Under the pieces are notes generated by a model. That model worked only from the letters and a program-made list of their open reading frames with translations. It was not told the DNA's origin and did no database searches. Position numbers and translations under genes: made by a program. 64,000 nt of DNA. Origin: Brugia malayi (Eukaryota; Nematoda; Chromadorea; Rhabditida; Onchocercidae). Location: positions 15,806,721 through 15,870,720 of the forward strand of contig NW_025062479.1 in assembly GCF_000002995.4 (NCBI RefSeq), given 5' to 3'. Below, in pieces: positions 38,386 to 52,311 of this stretch; within the stretch, counting starts at the first letter, position 1; each line of letters starts with the position of its first letter.

Positions 38386-41068
38386 TCAGTTTGTCATACT
38401 CTCCGCTTTTGTTGGACTATCCAGTTTCAGTGTTTGCATGGCCACCATCATGATCGGATCTGTTAAAGGTGGTTGTGTTGCTTGTGTTGCTTTAAACTGT
38501 AGGAGCTGTTGACGAACCTGGAACTTGTCAATCGATAAAGCCTGATAAACAGTAGAACTCATAAGTGCTGCTGAATACAAAGTTGTCACAGTTACAGAAT
38601 TATATAAGGTTACATTTCCATTCTCATCGTATCATTTATCGCAATAAAATACATTTGAAATCGAATGCCTCAAGGTACACTTCATATTTCGGAAAAAAAA
38701 AATCATTTAAAATCTTTTTTTGTTAAAGAAGAAAATGAGAATTATCCAGTTATTGAAATGAAATGCTTTATCGTTCCTCTAGATACTTAAAAAACGAAAA
38801 AAAAAAAAAAAAAAAACCTTCATGTTGATAAAACCAAGAACATTTTTGCCTTCTCCTACTAGTGGAATGTACACCAATGTTCCATTATCTATTTTGGTCG
38901 GAATCTGCAAAAGCGCGAAGATGATTTCTTCTACTTTTGCTAACTTGAAGTTGTACGGATCAACCTTTTATTCTGCGACGGCTCATCCGTTCAATACTTA
39001 CCGTTGTTGTGGACAGTAACAGAGAAATTTCCAATGTTCTGAAACGTACTACACAACGTATTGCGAATAAACATAAAGAAAAGTAGTAGTAACCAGTAAT
39101 GAAGAAGTAACGGGGAACGAATATTTAATAAATACAGAAGAACGACTTGCTGAATGGAAAAGGATGAAACATGTAGCTTGTATCACGCAAATATTGGCAA
39201 ATACAGATGATAGGGAAGCATAAAATTATAAGAAGCCAATAAACATCATCCCGGTAAATGCAAATATCGACCTAAACACTAAACACAAGTATTCACCTAA
39301 GTATATACTCGTAAATAAGAAGAAAAAAACAAAAATACCTTAATTATTTGTCCATTATGATTTTTCGCCCATTCTAACATCTTCTCCTTGTCGCAACCCG
39401 TAGCAAAGATATTATCCCGTTCGTACGTATGTGCAAGCAATGCATTACCTGTTTCCAGAAGTTTCGTGCGAAGTTGAGGATTTTGTACAAATTTGTGTAC
39501 TATTGCATGATGTAGCAGCACTGGACCCTGAGTACGCTTCCATTCTTCCACCTGAAAAATCCCTTTTAGAAAAAAAAAAAAAAAAAAAACCGGATTGAAT
39601 TGTTTGCGAGTGAAATGAAATGAAAATTTTGAAAAAGATTTTTGAGTTTTCAAATATTCGCTGACTAACCTGAAGCTACGATTCTGAGACTTTATTAAAA
39701 ACAAAAGCAAACCTTATTAAAATTCCAGATTTAAACATTCACCAGATGTGTTTTATACAGATAAAATTTAATGAAATAGAAAATCAGTGCAAAAGCACTA
39801 TTAATTATACCTTCTCTATTGAAACGTTCGCTGAACGCAACAATTTTTTTGTGTGAACTTTAATCAAACCAGCATTAGATATATTACGAAGTTGTGCAGC
39901 AAAACGTGCACCACCTAATGTATACAATTTACAAGCTTGATAATAATGTTCCACGCTCGGATACTCATGTCCATCCACAGTTAGCGCAACCTGTTGTGGG
40001 AATTATCAAAATTAAGAGTGATACTTTTCATTACAATACAAAAATGACTTCCTTCGAATATCCTGATTAGTGCCAGAATAGAAACCTAGGATATAGGGTA
40101 TGAATGCTTTGCTTTTTGATTTTTCGAATGAAATTCATGAGATATAATAAGAACGTAATCAAAAGCAAAATTGATGCTTAATATCATAGTCGACAAAACG
40201 CCTATTCAGCTTAATATAATTGGTACGAATGATATAAAATAGTGAAATTCATGAATTATACTACAAAAGTAGTTAATGCATTAAAAGAAAACAGCTATAT
40301 AAAACCGACGGGAAATAAATTTGAGAGGAAATGTTGACGACCGCTAAAACAAATGACTTCATCGGCATCTACTTTGTAATCATCGGTATCCACATCGATT
40401 GGGACATCTTCAACCTAAAATTGTGAAATTTAGGAAATTTGAAATAGTCGTGGAATTGAAATATATTTTGGTTAATTGGAATCAGTTGATCACTTGAGAT
40501 ATTGGTACTGTTTCTGCGCTTTTCCAACAATAATAAGCAGAACATAACCTAAGCAAAAACTTACTCAAGCTTACTTCCACAATGAGAAGAGGTTTTTACA
40601 ATATTCTTAAATAAAAAACACATTGAGAACCTACAGGAGGTGGAGTAAGCGGTTTTGGCGGTGAACGTGGCTCTATTTCTTTCCTTCCACCCTCAAAACT
40701 AGTATACTGTCGGCCACCTGCTTTATCCGTGGTAAAATCGATATTCTTTCCGCGATAAACTCCCTGAAACAATAATTTACAGTAACATATAGAAAGATTA
40801 ATAAGTTTTTTGTCGATGGTCCTTAGAAATACCCCTAAGAAACCATACTCTTAGTAGAATTCAATACAACAAGTACACATATTTGAACAAAAAGTACACA
40901 GTTCCAATCCAAATAACGAAATTTTAGCAGCTTACTCACATAGTAGTAAGATCGGGGTGACCACGGTTGCGTAAGTGGTGCCAGTCCAGATGTATCGCCT
41001 TGCCTATGACGTCGTGCAGCCTTTTCTCGTGCAATCTCCATCGCTTTAATGGATGCAGGCGTTGACAT
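38386..41068 (-). CDS. NADAR (YbiA-type) N-glycosidase domain protein, seven exons, 332 residues
   Basis: Exons in gene order: 41068-40940, 40763-40635, 40414-40310, 39990-39811, 39551-39339, 38904-38818, 38541-38386; every junction closes in phase 0. Residues 1-86 are a basic, low-complexity leader with a proline-rich PRSPPKPLTPP. An acidic stretch follows, then a complete NADAR domain (about 105-290): VICFSGRQHFLSNLFP, VDGHEYPSVEHYYQA, KFVQNPQLRTKLLETG, HTYERDNIFATG and GKNVLGFINMKA. E135, W185 and D227 align with the catalytic E48, W89 and D129 of E. coli YbiA. Family enzymes cleave N-glycosidic bonds of riboflavin intermediates or remove ADP-ribose from guanine. Animals do not make riboflavin, so a nucleotide or ADP-ribose substrate is more likely here (inference). 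No signal peptide is seen. The ATG follows a TTTTAG acceptor by 13 bases. The domain call is strong; substrate and partners are unknown. Confidence 0.9.
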
Positions 41069-42270
41069 CTCCACACAATCTCTAAAACATCAGTTATGAG
41101 AAAAACAAGTTCAAAAATTTGTAACCTCATATAAATTTACGACATAACAAACATGAAATTCAAATGGATTTTGTAAGGCTTAATAATATTGAATACTTTT
41201 TAGCCAGTCCATAAATCGTACTCTGGGATGGTTCCAAATAGATTTCTAACATGGCAAGCTAAAAATAATGTGTGGATATGAAATACACCAGAGCCCAATA
41301 AACATATTTCCATCCGTTTTTAAGGACTATGGATTACAATTTTAAATTTACTGATGTGAAATAAAAGTGTCACGAAAATATATAAATACGTGACATATTA
41401 CCACATAGACACTCAACATCTAATAAGACTCATTCAGGTTCCTTATTTATTAGGACTGTTTGAGAGCACAAAATTTAAGTTAAAAATTTAATACCTATTC
41501 TACAAAAACAAATTGTTAGAAATAAAGAACTATAAAAAAAAAAAAATCTGTGACCTGACCTGAACTCTCTAGGTAAAAATTATTTTATTAAAGAATTAGG
41601 TGAAAAATATGTTTCAGGATTTGAATGCTTTTTTTTCTGCTCAAAGTTGATTTAATAATTACAAAACAGTAAAAATCTAAGACTACCTAAATATCTTACC
41701 AAAATATCATATATACTTAAAACTTGAAACAAAGTATCCAAGATAATGATAGAAAATTTAGAACTCCATCAAAAAAACTAGAAACAGTAAAATAACCTTA
41801 AAATCAAATCACAAAAACAAAATATTGGTCAGATCCAGACGTTTATGGGTTATTCATATGCATTATAAATATCGTGAGAATGCTTTATTTGATTAATCCA
41901 TGAATTAGATTCAAAAATTAATTTCATCAATCCATGAATCAGATTTGCAAAAATTCAATTCTTCTCAAATCCCTACCATAAATTCACACATCAAGAAATT
42001 TTACATTACATTCAGTGAAGCTAATTTCACGAATGGCTAATTAACCGAAAATACCACAGTAGTCAGGGCCCCGACCTATGACTCCTACAATAGAGACCGT
42101 TTCCTAGCCACAAGACACCACCAACCAACCGTATCATCTCTCGTATATATAACCAAATACTATCGTTGCATGAATATGTCTCAAATATAGCAGCACTTTT
42201 CGATAGCATATATCATTTGTTTGAATGTCCTATGGTACTTTTATGTTTTGTATTATTGTGCTCATACTCT

Positions 42271-42510
42271 GAACTGAATTGGTCGGAATATATTTACACT
42301 TGCACGTTTGAAACGAATTAATCGGAACATGTTTACTCTCCAACATTTGAAATAGATTAGTAGGAATATGTTTACACCTACACGTTTGAAATGAATTAAA
42401 GGAATATATTTACACTTACATGCCTAGATTGAATTAATTGGAATTTGAAATTAATTAAATGGGATATTTAAACTCACACGTCCGAACTGAATTACATGGA
42501 ATATATTTAT
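42271..42510. repeat. 39-base minisatellite, about six degenerate units
   Basis: The phrase GAATTAATCGGAATATGTTTACAC recurs with starts at 42276, 42315, 42354, 42393, 42431 and 42489, that is every 38-39 bases, with one partial unit near 42451. Each unit continues with a CACACGTTTGAAAT-like segment. Units differ by several substitutions and small indels. Confidence 0.88.
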
Positions 42511-45468
42511 AATTATTGAGAAAAATACCATTGTAGATTTTAAGTGCTATTAGCTATTCGACCAGTGAAAGAGATTAAAATTCCTGATAAGAAATCGCAG
42601 CTCATTCAGCAAATTGTCAATTCTTAATTATCTGTTTTGCTTTCTTTTTGTTTTTTAAATAATCGATATAATAGCATAGCAATGGGAGAGATATAGTTAA
42701 AAATAATAAATGGACTTAACTTGAGGAGTAATAAGTAACGATGACAAAACAAGCACGCATGTGATAATGCTAGTGTCATTGTGGTTGCATTTGTCAACAG
42801 CACATCGTTTGCTGCAAATAAAGCAAAATGTAAATTTTGCAGTCTATTTAAAATAGTTTCTTCGAAAGTGGATGTGAATGGCTTGTATCCGTGGAATTTT
42901 AGTTGATTATTATTTGATAACACAATTAATTATCATTTTGTATTTCTTGTAAGAAATGTCAATTCATATCAGAATGAAAATTAAGGCAATATGCTGAAAG
43001 GTATCTGCTAATTAAAGTAGCAATTTATAATCATAAATAAGCAAATGTCAATGATTTATGAAGTGTCATTAGTTTTCGGTCAATTGTAAAACTTCAGATT
43101 TATAATATTCGGAGAATTGTTTTTGACTAAATTCTGAAATTTAACTAAATTTTGTATTTATGAATAATTTTGTAAAGCTATAAAATAGAATGTTATTCTT
43201 CCATTTAAAGTCTATTTCTACAAACATGTTGATATTCGATGAGCTAGTCATTACAATTAACTGATCATTTCAGGAAATACATCTGTTATTTAACTCTTTT
43301 TAAATGAGCAATTTAAAATGTGTACAAAAATTTTACTCTGCTAATGAAATTATGAAATAAAATCAAACTTTAGTACAGAATTTTAACACTGAATCAGTTT
43401 AATAAAGAAAATTTTAATACAGAATTTTTTCTAATCTAATGCTTTGAAACATTTTGAAATAATTAAAAATATGTCATATACTTCTATTAGTTTTTCTTCT
43501 AACAAAAAAGAAAATAAAAAATTTGAATTTTCTCTATTTTTTTTTTTTTGTAATATTAAACTAATTTTTCTTTGTTTCAAAGAGGAAAGAGTTTGTCTTT
43601 TTTTTTTCATTTAGTATTACGTATGGGAAAAAAGAAAAGAAAAAAAAAAAAAAAACAACAATTAAATGAAACAAACTCATCGGAAAATTGTTAATATTTA
43701 AAAGCATATCGATGATTAATTAACATTCCCATGAGTGTAATTAAAGAAAACCAAATTGTTCCGTTAGATTAAACATTTTAAAAATGACTTTCAGAAAGAA
43801 CTTTTTTTTCATTTTTATTATTTAATTTTAATTTAATTTCTATGTTAATTACTTCATTAGTTTTGTTATACATTTGTTTTCTTTTTCTATCAGAGATTAC
43901 ATAAATAATTCAATTAAACTTATTTATTTGATCAATTAAGTTAATTTCATTTCTTTCTTCTTTTATCTCATCATTTGCATGTATCATTTATTTGCATATT
44001 GTTATTTTTTAATTATTAGTATCATGTATTATTTGGCTAAATTTAGCAAGTTGCATTTAATCAAAAATAATACATTCATCAGCAAAACAATATTTATTGA
44101 ATGATCAACGCTACGTGCTCGTTTCTTGACGTGAAAAGTCTTTTTTTTTTCTTCTTCCATTATTGTGCAATAAGTGGCAAAGCAATTATAAATGAATAAA
44201 ATATCTTCTTCATTACGAAGAATATCATAATATTATTATCAAATTTAACATCAACAAAAATAGAAGTAATAAAAATAATATGCAAACAAATCAAATGGTA
44301 GGCGGTATACGAATAAATTAAAAAAAAGCATACCAATGTATTAAATATAATTTAGGCGTTTATTTATTTATTTTGACTATAATGTATAAAAACAATACGT
44401 ATATGCATATTATTGACATATAAACATGAAAATATTGCATAAAAAAGTGTAAATTTATAATTTTTACTAGGAGGAATGAATTTTATGAAATTGTAATTAA
44501 AGAATCAAATGCTTTAAAATTGGACATGCAGTGAATTAAATGAAGAGATGAATCCAATTCGATTATATTGAATGCAAATGATTAAGAATAGTCAATGATG
44601 TCAAATCAATTAACAGTGCATTATTGAAAGTAATAAAAAGATAAAACTTTTAAAAAATCATATGAATTACTTATGAAAAATGAACTTTAACAATTCAATG
44701 CATACTAAATATTTCAATATTTATTTAAAAAAAAAAAAAGAAAACATAAAGAATGGCTAATCTTAAAAATCTAATCTTACTATGAAGTATGCAATACTTC
44801 TTTCAATAATGCCAGATGAATTAGCATTGCACAATGCAAGTGATGTTTGCTCAGAAAAAACGATTGCATAGCGATTTAATTATTTTATTATCAATTATGT
44901 TATTGTATACCAAATTCTGAAATGAAAAAAATATTCATAAAAGTGATAGATATACCATTTCATTACAACTATATTTTTCATAAAAATAGAAAAATATAAA
45001 AATAATTTAAAAATTGAGTCAAATCATATTTAAGGTAAATTCATTTCTAAATAAATTTCCATAGATTATAAGTTCACTAATAACATATTAATTTAAAAAA
45101 ATTTTATTGAGTAGTTATTTCAAAATATTTTAGAATAATGGATTTGAATTTCAGTGAAGATTAGCGCAATTAATATTAATAAATTAACATTCGTTTTCTT
45201 AAAACTTTAGGTAATAAAGATTTTAATCAGCAAAAATGTTGGAATTATTAACTTTAATTTAGAAAAGATTTAAAGAAAGACAAAATTATACCAAATAACA
45301 TGCAATTTCTCACAGAGATCTGACTACCCAAAGAGGGAGAAATTTCATTTGGGAGAAATTTCAAGAAAAATCCTGAAAGAAAATAATAGTGCGGAAAATA
45401 TTTATATGGTATCATTTACTGCATTGATAATTATTTCATGCTGATAAGATAATTATTAATAATATTTG

Positions 45469-45495
45469 ATGTCATATCGATTTATGATATGACAT
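45469..45495. repeat. Small perfect hairpin, 10-base arms
   Basis: ATGTCATATC (45469-45478), loop GATTTAT, then GATATGACAT (45486-45495). A stem this short can arise by chance in AT-rich DNA. No adjacent gene explains it. Confidence 0.75.
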
Positions 45496-48241
45496 TTGCG
45501 CTCGTTGCGAAAACTTGGAATGCTTTTCTCTCTTATTATTATCAATATCTTTATAGCATGCAAAAAAAATTTTAAAATTTCTTTTTGCTTCTTTTTTTTA
45601 GAAAGAGGAGCTTCTTTTACTATTTAAACAAAGAATTCTACTAATTTAAATATTTTATTCTTTCAAATTTTCCAAACAAAAAAAAAAAAAGATAGAGAGA
45701 AAGAAAGAAAGAAGAAAAGAATGGAACAAAAAGAGTGGGAGGAAAATAAAAAATATAATAGCATTGTTTGTCCTTTTTAACTTTTTTTTGAAATGAAAAA
45801 AATTGAAACAGAAAAAAAATAAAAATAATCGCTTATCTGTTAAAACAAACTAAGCAGCTTTTGTTAATCATGCAATAATTTAAAAAATTAAAAAAAAGTC
45901 AATACAGACAAACAGCAATGTTTGCTAAATGATTCACTCATCTGGATGTGACTCACTCAGTGTCACTCGTGAAATTTTTAAAAGTTACTTTCAGAAAGAC
46001 ATCTTATTCAATGTGGCAAAAAAAAGTGGAAACAGAAGGAAAATCTGCTTCATGCATGCATTACTTCATAATAATTATTTGCTTTTTGTTTTCATTTTTT
46101 TTTTTTTTTTTTATAAAAAAATTAACTGATGACAAATTGATAGAAATAGGTGATTTGAAATAGCTATTATTATTTTAATTATTGAAATAGCCATTATTAT
46201 TTCAATTATCTTTTTATACATTATTTGTTAAACATAGTTGTACATCATTTTCAAATTGGATTTTTACAAAATTTTTCTAAAATAGAAATATTAGCTTCTT
46301 ATAAAATTTATATTAATTTATATTATTTTATTTTCATTTTCAAATTTTAATCGGTCCTTTCTTTTTTTCGATCACTTCACTTTTGTATGCAACAAATATT
46401 ATCAGTGAAACTATTATCATCAAACAATTATGAATCATTTTTCGCCTTCTCTTTCTGCAATAATTAATTTCATAAGTATAGTGATATCTATACATAATTA
46501 AAACTGACAATAATATGCAAAACATATGAATATTTTGAGAAAACAGTTTATTTCCTTTTTTCCTAAATAAAATTCCAATAATCAAAATACGAAAATAAAA
46601 AATCAAATCAACTTTTCATTTTAAAAAAAAGAAAGAAAAACTAAGGATATGAACTGAATTTGTGCATTTAATAAAAAAAAAATTTTCTTTTTCTCTTTCC
46701 TCTCCTTCGCTTTCATTTTTACTTCTTCAGTACTAAAGCGCAACTCGTAAAAAGTAAATTACATAAGTGAAATAAAAAAATAATTGGAAAAATTTTTTCG
46801 TTTGATATATTTTGAAAAACAACAAATACGAAATATTGTTTACATATAATAAAAAGATTAACTGAGCAAAGTAAACTTTTCTTTTTTTAAAAAATTTTTT
46901 GCCGCAGAAAAAAGTGGAATCGTTAAATCTATGAACAGAGAAATATTTTATCATTCAACAAAAAGCAGAACAACAAATAGCATATGCAAATGAAAGAATT
47001 GATAATTTGTAAGCTAAACATCAAAAGCGGCAGTGGTATTAGTGACACTCACGCATTTCAACAAGTGGATATGAAGAGTATAATTAATCTTTAATTTATT
47101 ATTTTTTCATAAATTTAAAATCAAAATTGTACTCAAAAATTTAACAATCTTCATTTCAAAATTTTTTTTCCATTTTTTCAATCCTTAAGATATAAAACGA
47201 AAAGGAGAAAGAAAAACAAAATTTGAGAAATTTAATTTAGAATTATTTCCAATAAATTGTCACTGGAATATTATAATGTGATAAAAATTGAAATTTTTCT
47301 TAAACACAAATTTTTGAAAATTTATAAAATTTAATTTAGTAAGTGGTGGAAAGTAGACATTGTTATAATTTTTGAAATGATATATCTCATAAGATTACCC
47401 TTCCAATTAAAAAGTTGGATACGTCAAAACATACGGAAAGATTCGTGGCAGCATTTTATAAGAACATTTAAGTGTTATGAAATAGTATCTTAATAAATAG
47501 TGGTCGCATAAATTCGTAAAAAGTTTTTCCACTAATTTATGGTTAAATTTGTCTTTAAGATATAAATGAAGGAAGAAGGATGGTAGTGATAAGAGTTAGA
47601 TTTAATAATAAATGAATCAAATGACAAAATAAAAGAAAAAAGGAAAGTTAATTGAAATAGGAATAATAGGAAACACATACAAACATAAAAACAAATAAAT
47701 AAACAAACAAACAAGGGAATAAATATATAAACGAGAGGACAGTGAATGGAAACTACACGAAAAAATAGAAAAAAGGAAAAAAAATTGACAATGACAACGA
47801 TTAAAATTCAAAATTCACAAGTAATTTCATTTTTTGCATATTTTTCATAGCATGTATATGTAATGAATGTGTTATGCAATGATTATCATTAATATATTCA
47901 AAATTATGAAGTTTTAAATTTAAATAAAAGGTAAAAAAAATAAGCACCATTTGTATAAATGAATATATTTGCCTATTTTTTGAGGAAAAACATGAAAAAG
48001 AAAATTTTTGCTATCCAATTTAGTCAAATGCAAATGATTAAACGATAATTTTTTTGCCCATTTATAAATTTTTAATTCCAATAATTCAAGTTTGCTTTTT
48101 TCTTGAAATTTATCAGATAATATTTGAAAATGGATAAATAGTCGAATTTGCTATGATAGAATAACTTTTTCAAAAAATTCCTTAAAAATATTTCATTGTT
48201 TACTGCCAAGATTTTATCAGTTATTTTATAGGTAGGTATCC

Positions 48242-49665
48242 TTAATGAAGTAGTAATGATACCCAAATAATAATAATAAAAGCAGTTAGCACAGATAATG
48301 TTGAACGATCGGTTGATCCAACTTCTGGCGGTTTAGCTATAACAGGCGGTCTGGTTGGTAATTTAGTTTCCGACGATGGTTCTGCAAAATTTATTTTCAA
48401 ATGAATTATGAGCTTTTTATGCATCAATAATGTTGCATCTAGAATGCAAAAATTGTAAAATTTCTTTATGAAATCAAATTCTTATATTCGTAATTAATAA
48501 TTTAATAATAAGTATCAACATTATTGATGAAGTAAAATTGGTGTATGATAAGTTAAGTAAGATATTAAATAAAATTATATTGTGATATGATTAAAAAAAT
48601 TTCTTCAAAAATTAAAGAAAAAATTTTTTTTTCTTTTAATATTATCCAAAGTAAACTGTTTTGTAGGAGAAAGGAAAGAAAATGTAACAAAAAGCAACGG
48701 AAAAAAAATTTGCTTTTTTTAAATTGCATGTGAGTGGAAGATTGAATAATCAGAAATACAATTATATTATTCATTCTATTACTATCATTGATATCATATC
48801 AGCAGGTACGATCATCGTTGTTTGAATGATAATTTTGTAGCAATCGGGAAAAAAATATATAATGGAAGAAAAAAAGAATAAATTACAAATAATGCAATTT
48901 GTATTACTAACGTCTGATCTGTGCAAAATTTACATTAGAAATATATAATATCGTATTTGACAATTATCACATAATTAATATTCATAATTAATTGTAATGT
49001 AATTAATAATTATCACTTAATTAATTTTTTATTACCTAATTAAAGTTATTTTATACTATTGCATATGCGAAGTAAGGTTATATTTAACAGTTATCATATA
49101 ATTAGTATTATTTTTTGTTGCAGTGCAAATTAAATAGTGTTATAATTAATATTTGTAGAAAAATAAATCATAAACTTATTCTCCCGTATAAAACTTAACG
49201 TGAAATTTCAATTATATATCTTATATCTTTTTTTTCTGCTGAGAAATAATCACTTTATATTCGAAAATTTGTTTTAATGTTTTGATTCGCAAATTTGATT
49301 AGTTAATCTAATTAATTAATGTTGGTAGCATAAGGGAAAGTATCACTGAAACTTACTAAGCTCTGATTTAATTTCAAAAATGAATATTAGAACTATTGAT
49401 GAAGCAATTGATAAAGCAAAATATATAACCTTGATAAGTAGTACTAGTAATAGTAGTAATTCGATCGATTAATTCCGTATGCCGGCCATCTTCAGCATAT
49501 GTAATAATTGGTGCTATAGCATGTTCCTGATCTTCTTCCGTATCACCGGATCCTTCATTTTGATTACCTGAACCTTCACCGCCTAAATCCTCATCATCAG
49601 ACCATTCTATCATACTATTGCTACTTCCTGATCCTTCTATATTATCCATCATTTCCTGTAATTAC

Positions 49666-49696
<31 letters not shown>

Positions 49697-52263
49697 AATT
49701 AATTATCATTTTCAGTATGATAATAAGAATGTAACATCCTACTACATAAATAAAAATAGTTTGAAATGAATTTTAAAATAATTTGTTAACACATATTTAA
49801 GCAACTAATTACCGTTTAACTAGTTATTATTAAAACTAAAATTTAACTCCTCAACAACTTCATGTATTATCACCTCATTTTTTTTTTTTTTTCAGTTTAC
49901 AATCCAATTCTTTCTTTCCGAAAAAGATTTATACTTTTGCTTTAGAAGCATATATATATACAACAATTATCATTCTAGAAACCAGATCCAGAAATTACGT
50001 TTCTTATAATTTTTTCTATCATATCTGTGTTATTTTATATTTACATGATAATGTATACTCCTTTTTTCCTTCGCTTTTTTCTTTTTCCTTTTAAAGATAC
50101 AAGCCAATATATTCAAATCAATCGTCATTTGCTATTTCTTTTCTTTCTTTTTCAGATGAAAAAATATGAAATGGCTACAAATATTTATAATGCAAATTGA
50201 GGATAAATGTAGGAGAAAAAAAAAGAAAAAGGTTATATATTGACAGAAGATATTATGAGGATCAAATAATAATGGTATATATTACCGCGGAGAATTGATA
50301 AAAGCGGGACAATAATGATTCATCATCCATCTATGGAATGTTATTAAGGTAAAAGCCGAAAAAGTTTTTCCTTTTTTTTTTTTCCATCTCGTTTACGATG
50401 CTTTCAAAGTGTATGTACAAAAATGCTAATATTACAAATGTAATTTCAACTATCTGCTTGATATTTTTTTTTTTTTTTTTAAAAAAAAAGCAGATATGGA
50501 AAAATTTTTTTCTTTACAAATTCCTTCTCTTTCACTTTTTCTTTCTCTCTCTCTCTCTCTTTTTCCCTCCTTTTTCTTATTCTTGTAAATTCTTTTTTTC
50601 CTCGCTTTTATAACCCAAATTTTTTATTTTAAAAAAAAAATTACAAAATAAAACTGGGAAAAACTCTTGCAAACCAGAAAAACATGACTTAATAAGTTTA
50701 ATTTAATATATTGCATATACCTAAATAAATAATATTCTTGGTTGCTTGCTTTAAAATAACTAGAATAACTTGAGAATTCCAATTCGAACCTTTTTAGTGA
50801 AGTAATGATAATAATTATATTATTTAGGAAGATATAAATGGATAAAATATCCGAAATATCTTCGACTTTAAAAAACCTTTTAAGAAGGAAAGGAGAAATA
50901 AGAAAATATTTAGTGTACATATATACATAATATAAATAATCATTAATTCCATTATTTATTAAAAACAGACACTAGACACATTTGAAATAAAAATAATTAT
51001 ATAATTAATACAGATTATAATTAATTAATTCAAACACTATCAATTATTTTTTATATTTTAAATTGTACAATTTATAATCATACCGTGGATATGGTTTATT
51101 ATACCAATTATATATACAAAGATAATACATTATATCACATTGCACATTTACTGTATCTAACAACATCACTTTGATGGCAAGAAATAAAAGTTGCATTTAA
51201 GAAAAGAAATTATTAGTTTATCTCAACTATTTTTTCTTAAATTACAATTACACCATTATTTTATTTAAATTGTACAAATTATAATCACACCGTACGATAT
51301 ATTATACCAACCATACGTACTACGATAATACATCACATTATACTGTACAGTTTACCATATCTAACATTATCGTTCTGATAACAATAAATAAAACTTGAAT
51401 GAAGAAAATAAATTATTAGTTTATCCCAGCTATTCTTTCTCAAATTTCGGTTAAACTGTTTTAGAAGATCATTATCTTTTTTGATATGATAAAACATTTT
51501 GTTAATTCGCTCATCAATATTTGTTTATTCATTAAGCAATAATTAGTAATAGTTAATAAAACTTCTACCCAATAATACAAGAAATGGTAATAGTCACCAT
51601 TTTTTTTTCCTTAAATTAATTGATTTTTTATATCATGCTTTATCATGATCGGATCGATTTCGACTGTTTTGATACAGATTCTTCTGTTCTTTTGTATATT
51701 TTTGTAAATTATTTTAAATGGGAAGCTTAAACAATCTAAAATTTCTTTTTGCTTGAATTTAAGAATATAAATTAATAATTTATAGTAAAACTTTTAAAAA
51801 AAAAATGCTGAATAAAATCTAAAAGAAATACAATAATCCGGAAAATAGGATATTTACTATCATTTGTCATCATCTCATGATTCACATGATCTAATTTTTA
51901 AAAAATCATATAATACAATTAACCAACAGTGAATTCAAATTTTGACATTTTTAAAAAGAAAAAAGGATCAGTACTTAATGTTTCTTTAAATTCTGGCAAA
52001 AAAATAAGTTTCGGATTGTTTAAATTGGTCAAAATAACTATTTTAAGTACAAGCCAATATCACCACCGCCTTTTCCATTTAATATTTCCCTACAAGCAAA
52101 AGTATTTTCGAATTTTTTCACTCTTTTCAAGTAACTGATAGCGACTAAAGTGCTCAAAGGAGAAAAAAAAAAACGAAAGAAACCTCTAACAAAAGTAAAT
52201 TATCTTTTCCAAAAACGTCACGTTTTCGATTGAAATAAGCGAAGGAACAAAAATTTTTATCGT

Positions 52264-52311
<48 letters not shown>

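Larger units (their letters stand above)
41069..48241. other. Large intergenic region, repeats but no supported gene
   Basis: Seven kilobases with a 39-base minisatellite (42271-42510) and a small perfect hairpin (45469-45495). There are many A and T runs. Open frames of up to 99 codons occur (for example 42624-42923, minus) but have no splice support, domain or composition that argues for a gene. It includes the 5' flank of the NADAR gene and the 3' flank of the next minus-strand gene. Confidence 0.5.

Noticed and set aside
42624..42923. Minus-strand 99-codon frame
   Set aside because: No recognised motif and no splice or composition evidence. One such frame is expected by chance in 7 kb of intergenic DNA.
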